Shown here: piece after piece, positions 58,407 through 64,000 of the stretch
Layout: every line of letters starts with the position of its first letter
How positions within the stretch are numbered: the first letter of the stretch is position 1
Source of the DNA: Echinarachnius parma
Taxonomy: Eukaryota; Echinodermata; Echinoidea; Clypeasteroida; Echinarachniidae
DNA: 64,000 nucleotides
Assembly (NCBI GenBank): GCA_037951105.1
Contig: JBAMJV010003951.1
Location: 1-64,000 of the forward strand
Reading direction: 5' to 3'
Translations under genes and position numbers: made by a program
Notes under the pieces: model-generated
What the model was told of the DNA's origin: nothing
Seen by the model: only the letters and a program-made list of their open reading frames with translations
The model's database searches: none

Positions 58407-58640
58407 TTTCACTTTATTTCGGGGGAAGCGACACCACTCACTGGTCGCAGGGCTCCAAACCAGGCCCCTTCTCTCGGCCTGTTTGCCGCCGATCGCGCCC
58501 GTCCGTGCACAACTCAGTCGTTCCCCATCAAGAAGAAGAATCCATTTTCAGTTACAAAGTTCGGGACAAAGCTCAAAATTTAGTTTAGCGCGTGATATAT
58601 TCCGAGTATTATATTCCACAGAACGATGATCAACTTTTCC
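58407..58640 (-). promoter_or_regulatory. Probable 5' UTR and promoter of the giant gene
   Basis: On the minus strand a TATA-like GAATATAATACT lies near 58605-58616, about 200 nt upstream of the start. GC content rises between 58370 and 58510. Two tiny upstream frames (ATG GAT TCT..., ATG GGG AAC GAC TGA) precede the main ATG. No transcript evidence. Confidence 0.4.
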
Positions 58641-59784
58641 TCCGTTCACTTTAATGTTATTCGTCTTTGTTTTAGATACAACTTTTGAAGATATAACGTT
58701 CCACTTTTATTTGTATTAGTATTACTATCACAATTCAGTGGCGCGATCAAAGTCACCTATTTCTGTTACACTGTATTTATAGTACGATAACCTGCATCAT
58801 CGAATTTACACGCTGGTATCGGGGAACATTTTGGCTTGGAGCGTATACCGAAACTGGAGCTAAATTACAGGTGTATACAAATAGCGTAGTCTACGATTGT
58901 TCAGACCAAACTCCATCTGATGTATAAATTAATCATTGAATGTTTTGAAATTACTTGTTTTCAAGACATGATTTGTTACTGATAAAATATACATCATTCC
59001 TTGCGAGTACGACAGAGTTGGTGACCGAAAATGTGTAATAGGTTATAAATGTGAATAACCGACTATTCCTGAATGAGCTAGACTATTCCTCCACCACAAG
59101 GGACCGATACTTCACCCCCATGACGTCATAGCGTGTCGTAACTACGACTACAGTCCACACGCTGGCATATCGCGAGTATCCCACAGAATAGCAGAGTGCG
59201 CAGTATGCACAATCACAATGCAAGCCATTGAAACTTATGGAAGAGGGAATGGTTTGGGCCGTTTTGCCTCTTTGATTTCCAAGTAATGGACACTGGATCC
59301 CACTGGATAGACTCCCATATCTCTGGTTATGCAAGCGTTATGATAATGTTACATAATCATTATTCATTTTCGGCACGTTGGGCTAGGGGCTAGTCATATT
59401 ATATGATTCATGTATCCTAATTATGTTCATATTTTCCCATAGCGAGTTCATGTGATATCATCTCTTATTTATAACGTATAATTATTAATTACGATTTTCT
59501 TTTACAATATGGACTAGTATAACAAATTAATTTTGTTTAAATCAAAATAATACAAACTACGTATATATAAGTATGTATTTTTCTTATGATAATGGTATAA
59601 TTGAACCGTGCTCCTGTGCAAAGCGGGATGGGTATTGTGATAGGTGAACGGAAATAGAATGAATATAATTATTTCCTGCTGAAATCGAAAGACCCCGTCC
59701 CCGCCTAGGTTTCGAATCATTCATAGAAAGATCGTGTGAGGAATTGATGTATGAAAATAAAAGAGTTTCAGAATAAAACAAAAC
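58641..59784. other. Upstream flank, no gene seen
   Basis: AT-rich intergenic text. Small open frames near 59083-59334 and 59584-59904 show no domain or repeat support. Confidence 0.5.
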
Positions 59785-60779
59785 TGTAGAGCCTGAGGTA
59801 GTTGAGATATGATCCCGGGGGATCACCTCCAACATGTCAAGTGATTCATTAGTTTGGCAAATCAAATTGGAAAACATTTGGAGCCAAAGAAGAGTATAAA
59901 ACACAATTGCTTACATTAGATTATATCACTTGACAAAGTGTTGCAGCGGCACACGAAACGTCGTGATCTTTTACATTACTAGTTGACCTACATTGCGAGA
60001 CAAACTAATATCACTAGCGATATTATTTTCGATACATTTGGTTATTCGTCAGAAAAGCCATCGAAACTGTCAAACTGACGGTTCAATTACTTGTATTCAA
60101 TGAGCACGAAATTGACTGACGATTTGGATTCGATTATCATTTGGTGAACTATAGAATATAATTTAATCTTGCAAATTTCTGCTGGTCAAACCGAAATATA
60201 AAAGAAGTTTCAATTTTAAAAAAATGTCGAAAAAGCGTTCAATTTGGCGCGGGAAAATCAACGGGCGCTAAATTGAGAAACGCCGAACATTCAGGACGGT
60301 GTATATAATCAAGCCAAGGATACAACTTGAATGCATATTAACGAATTTGAATGCTCTTAAAGTGAAAATGAATCAAGGATTCAATTTAAATGCATATTAA
60401 CGAATTTGAATCTTAAAGTGAAAATGAATATAGCGAACAGCACTTGAAGAAAATCGCTCTGAATTAAATGATCGAATCGTCTGTTTGTGTGCTGTTCTGA
60501 AGAATCTGACCGAAAAAACATAAGAACGTATAAACACTCTTTAGTTGGCAGTTCATTTATATAAAATTAACAAGCATAATTCAATGCAAATCGCAGGTTA
60601 TGAAACAATTTCAAATTATTTAGCATAAACGACTGTTTGAGGCATAAGCAATGAAGAAGATAAAAGGAAATTAGGGTGAGACGGATGGAGACATGGGCAG
60701 AAAATGCGCATAGAAGATGGTCATGAAGATATCTGCAATGTGGAGAAAATTCCTACCCCAAAAAGTTTCTTGTGTTTGT

Positions 60780-60780
<1 letters not shown>

Positions 60781-60810
<30 letters not shown>

Positions 60811-60821
60811 GGGGGGGTGGT
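60781..60821 (+). repeat. (TG)n followed by G homopolymer, copy 1
   Basis: TGTGTGTG then more than 20 G; equivalent of 61901-61943. Confidence 0.9.
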
Positions 60822-61900
60822 CATCCTACTACATATCCTTCAAACTATCCCCAGTGACTACACCCTCTTGAACAAAAACAAAAACAAAACAGTTTAATAC
60901 AAAAATTATGTTATATTTGATTGGTTTGAGAAAAGTACATGATTTCATAACGTTGTTGTGATTCACACAATCGAGACTCAAGAGGGCGACATTTCACTAA
61001 TCGCCCTTATATCCTCACCATACGAGTGACAAAATGTAGAGCCTGAGGTAGTTGAGATATAATTGACTGGAATAATGGGAGAGATGAGGCCTGGAGGCCT
61101 GGGATGATGGGAACAATTATACTATTAAATGTAAAATACTAGAATGGTTAGATAGTGTAAATGTGTTATTGGGCATTGGTTTGGCAAATACAAAGGAAAA
61201 TATTTGTTCTTATTATAAGGTTTTCCCGGTCAAATTCGTCAGTACAGCAATCAAAGCTGTTGACGATTAGATTACTACATGTAATATATTTAGCACGAAA
61301 TTGACTGACGATTGGGATTCGATTATCATTTATTGATGATCATTCAGTCATCGCAAATTCCTGCCGGTCAAACCGAAATATTTAACAAAATTGTCGAAAG
61401 AGCGTTCAATTTGACGCGGAAAACCAAACGGGCGCTAATTGAATGACGATTGTGCAGTGTTAAATTGAGTAAGACAAACACTAAACAGGCGGGTGTATAA
61501 CATTTAATTGCATATTAACAAATTTGAAAATATAGTGAACAGCACTTGAAGAAAATCGCTCTAAATTGAATGATCGAATCGTCTGTTTATGTGCTGTTCT
61601 GAAGAATTTGACCGAGAAAACATATTATAACGTAAAAATAACGTAAACGACTTTTGAGTTTGCGGTTCATATAATTATATACAGTTAACATGCATAATTC
61701 AATGCAAATCGCAAGCTATGAAACAATTTCAAGTTACATGTATCTAGCATAAACGATTGTTTGAGGCATAAACAATGAAGAAGATAAAAGGAAATTAGGG
61801 TGAGACGGATGGAGACATGGGCAGAAAATGCGCATAGAAGATGGTCAGGAAGATATCTGCAATGTGGAGAAATTCCTACCCCAAAAAGTTTCTTGTGTTT

Positions 61901-61902
61901 GT

Positions 61903-61933
<31 letters not shown>

Positions 61934-61943
61934 GGGGGGGGGG
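61901..61943 (+). repeat. (TG)n followed by G homopolymer, copy 2
   Basis: TGTGTGTG then about 26 G. Confidence 0.9.
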
Positions 61944-62674
61944 TCATCCTACTACATATCCTTCAAACTAGCTTCAGTGGCTACAGTTTAATACAAAAAT
62001 TATATTATAATTGATTGGTTTGAGATATACATACATGATAACGTTGTTGTGATTCACAAAATCGAGACTCAAGAGGGCGAAATTTCACTAAAATGCACGG
62101 AGCGTAATACATACGAGATGGCTCAATCATGTCTTCACACTCTGACAGAGGAGACACAAACATATATATGCCGTATGGTGGCTGATAAAATGTTATTATT
62201 GAATATCATATTCATGTAATATAATTAAAACAACAATCCCTCAACATACTACTGTTGCAAAAAGAGTTTAAATTAATTACAAGTCCGATAAGATAACACA
62301 CATCTGATTGGTTCATGTGCAAAATTATTTTTTTCTGATTTGCAATTACATGTAATTGCGGCTTATAATTTATTGCTTGCAATCAATCTCCCTATGACCC
62401 TTCAAGGAAGCCCTACACAATGGTAACACGAGAAAGTATCGCATTCAGTATAATTATCGACAAGCCCGCATACCGTCAAAACGCTGGCATAATATTTTGC
62501 ACGCAGCCAGCGTATACGCGGTTAAATTGATCTTTCAAAACATTTCAAAACTGTTAGTGCTCAATTTGTAAATTTCAAAGCATTTTTGTCAAAATCTTTA
62601 CATTAGCAGATAAGTTATGATATAATTATTCTTTCACATAATAGTAGGTGATAGAAATATATTTCTGATTCGTT

Positions 62675-62868
62675 TGTGTGTGTTTGGGGCGTTTCCCAAT
62701 ACTGTTTATTTGGCTATTTTTTTTGTCCATGCATGGCTTTATTACCGGGCATGTGGCTAAAGTGGTAGAGCGTCCGTCTCATGCACGGGAGGTCGTGGGT
62801 TCGAACCCTGGCCGGGTCATACCAAAGACCATTATAACGCTGGTACCTACTGCCTTCTAGCCATAGAG
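62675..62868 (+). mobile_element. tRNA(Met)-derived SINE, copy 1 (head and body part)
   Basis: Head 62747-62820: box A TGGCTAAAGTGG (62754-62765), anticodon-like loop CTCATGC with stem TCCGT/ACGGG (CAT, Met), box B GGTTCGAACCC (62798-62808). Acceptor and T stems pair poorly, so it is a SINE head rather than a working tRNA. Followed by the body ACCAAAGACCATTATAACGC. Flank GTGTGTTTGGGGCGTTTCCC is repeated before copy 2. Confidence 0.75.
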
Positions 62869-63222
62869 TGTGTGTTTGGGGCGTTTCCCAGTAGGCCTAC
62901 TGTTATTTGCGTTAATACATTTGTGTTTATCTGAAGGTTTGATTATTGATTATTGAATACAACATAAAAGTTCATTGTCCATTCATGGCTTTATTACCGG
63001 GCATGTGGCTAAAGTGGTAGAGCGTCCGTCTCATGCACGGGAGGTCGTGGGTTCGAACCCTGGCCGGGTCATACCAAAGACCATTATAACGCTGGTACCT
63101 ACTGCCTTCTAGCCATAGAGTAAGACTAATAGTAACAGTTAAATGCTATGCAAAGCCCGATGGAAGAGCAGTGTTCGTCACTGAAGTGGCTACCCTGGGT
63201 AAATAAAACGTTATTATTATTA
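62869..63222 (+). mobile_element. tRNA(Met)-derived SINE, copy 2, full length with tail
   Basis: Same head (62999-63072; box A 63005-63016, box B 63050-63060) and body. It then has a unique 3' part (GCCCGATGGAAGAGCAGTG, CTACCCTGGGTAAATAAAAC) and an (ATT)n tail. The two copies form a tandem duplication with the shared flank. Confidence 0.8.
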
Positions 63223-63524
63223 GGTGATACGTATACCATAAACCCCAACTTGATTTATATTCAGAAAGATTATGAGTTGTAGATACGAATTCATACCTAA
63301 TTTATCTAAGTAAATGTTATGACGTCATCTTATTGAGGGTTAAATTTGAAAATGCGAATTTTAACCGATTTTAATCGATTTTGAAATCGATCACGGCGGA
63401 CTTCCAACCATATCTCGTTTATTCTCCATCGATTTTCTCCCAGATTTTGATATGTTGTAGCTGAGGTTATGCTCTAAAAGCAATGTGGTCGTAGCTACCC
63501 TGATAGCAGACACTGGTAAAAATT

Positions 63525-64000
63525 ACGTCAAATTTACGTCATTTTACGTCGGGTACGTCGTCTTAACGACGTCTTAAATAAACGTCAAAAAGTGAAGATT
63601 TTGCACCCGCGTTTACCGTGATATCGACGTCATATTTTTACGTGATATTGACGTATTTTTTCTGAAAAGGCGTCTTTATGACGTCTTTAAGTCGTCAATT
63701 TGTACCATTAATTACGTTATTAAGACGACATAAAGACGTCGTATTGGTCAAAATAAGACGTGATTTTTACGTCTGGATTTGACGTGATTTTCACCTTGTG
63801 TACGTCGTCTTTAAGACGTCGTAAATTAACGTCAAAAAGTGAAGATTTTGCACCCGCGTTTACCGTGATATCGACGTCATATTTTGACGTGATATTGACG
63901 TTTTTTTTTTCGAAAAGGCGTCTTTATGACGTCTTTAAGTCGTCAATTTGTACCATTAATTACGTTATTAAGACGACATAAAGACGTCTTATTGGTCAAT
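63525..64000 (+). repeat. Satellite, ~247-bp period, rich in GACGTC, running off the right edge
   Basis: CGTCAAAAAGTGAAGATTTT recurs at 63583 and 63830. Each unit has many ACGTC/GACGT words and GACGTC palindromes. About two units are visible. Confidence 0.88.

Larger units (their letters stand above)
59785..62100. repeat. Tandem duplication, two ~1.2-kb units
   Basis: Shared blocks: GTAGAGCCTGAGGTAGTTGA (59785/61035), GCACGAAATTGACTGACGAT (60103/61293), GGGTGAGACGGATGGAGACA (60674/61798), a (TG)n-G(n) run, then CATCCTACTACATATCCTTC. Spacing is 1,120-1,250 bp because of indels. A foldback-arm relic (59940-60033) lies in the first unit only. Confidence 0.85.

Noticed and set aside
56782..57746. 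Arg/Lys-, Glu- and Pro/Leu-rich frames of 130-170 codons
   Set aside because: Translations of the TCC/GGA tract in several frames; typical low-complexity artefacts.
2851..58406. EGF-repeat, Notch-like or TNF-receptor protein
   Set aside because: Modules have four Cys in ~32 residues with CPxGxxC...C.xGxYs spacing, not the six-Cys EGF pattern or the usual TNFR arrangement; no EGF calcium motif seen.
58375..58629. Two plus-strand frames over exon 1 and its 5' flank
   Set aside because: Opposite strand to a well-supported signal exon; no motif or poly-Arg/Lys logic beyond GC richness.
59584..59904. 106-codon minus-strand frame upstream of the gene
   Set aside because: No recognisable domain, no splice partner, lies partly at the start of the tandem-duplicated block; likely chance.
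62747..62820. Genuine tRNA-Met gene
   Set aside because: Box A, box B and a CAT loop are present, but acceptor and T stems pair badly and the unit continues into SINE body and tail.
58310..64000. CRISPR array, prokaryotic operon or viral genome
   Set aside because: Introns, microsatellites and animal transposons throughout; the tandem repeats lack spacer architecture.

Overview
The window is animal nuclear DNA: AT-rich, intron-rich, with many microsatellites, MITEs, LINE pieces and a tRNA-derived SINE. The protein family and repeat style fit a marine invertebrate, most likely an invertebrate deuterostome (echinoderm, hemichordate or lancelet). That taxonomic guess is inference.

One gene fills almost everything. 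It lies on the minus strand, starts near 58.4 kb and runs leftward past 2.85 kb, where it is still open. I joined 43 coding exons by eye using GT/AG splice sites, reading frame and phase. Every junction keeps frame, and the exons sum to 11,406 nt (3,802 codons). Exon 1 (58310-58406) encodes a signal peptide. Everything after it is a chain of small four-cysteine modules of the ephrin-receptor-like / GCC2-GCC3 type (Pfam PF07699). The product is therefore predicted to be a giant, disulfide-rich, heavily N-glycosylated secreted or cell-surface protein. Its C-terminus (membrane anchor, GPI site or other domain) lies outside the window.

Two huge exons carry a higher-order repeat. Exon 7 (38237-41674) holds six units of 573 bp (191 residues, six modules, 24 Cys each) and exon 8 (34962-36395) holds 2.5 units. 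The two exons and their intron edges are paralogous. Many other exons are flanked by decayed partial copies of themselves, so the gene has grown, and keeps failing to grow, by local tandem duplication. At least one extra copy (22072-22194) is still open, in phase and has a good donor.

Layout, left to right: 1-2741, a 5'-truncated non-LTR retrotransposon with an uninterrupted 913-codon frame, sitting in the intron after exon 43; 2851-33334, exons 43 to 9 with short introns, exon relics, (ATC)n microsatellites, MITEs and a TTAA-flanked element; 34962-41674, the two repeat exons with an old LINE fragment and a MITE-derived minisatellite between them; 46486-50696, exons 6 to 3 and foldback elements; 50697-56378, a long intron with mariner-like and other inverted-repeat elements; 56379-58406, exons 2 and 1 around an ~830-bp polypyrimidine tract; 58407-64000, upstream flank with no convincing gene but a 1.2-kb tandem duplication, two SINE copies and a GACGTC-rich satellite at the right edge.

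All exon limits come from reading the sequence; no transcript or database evidence was available.
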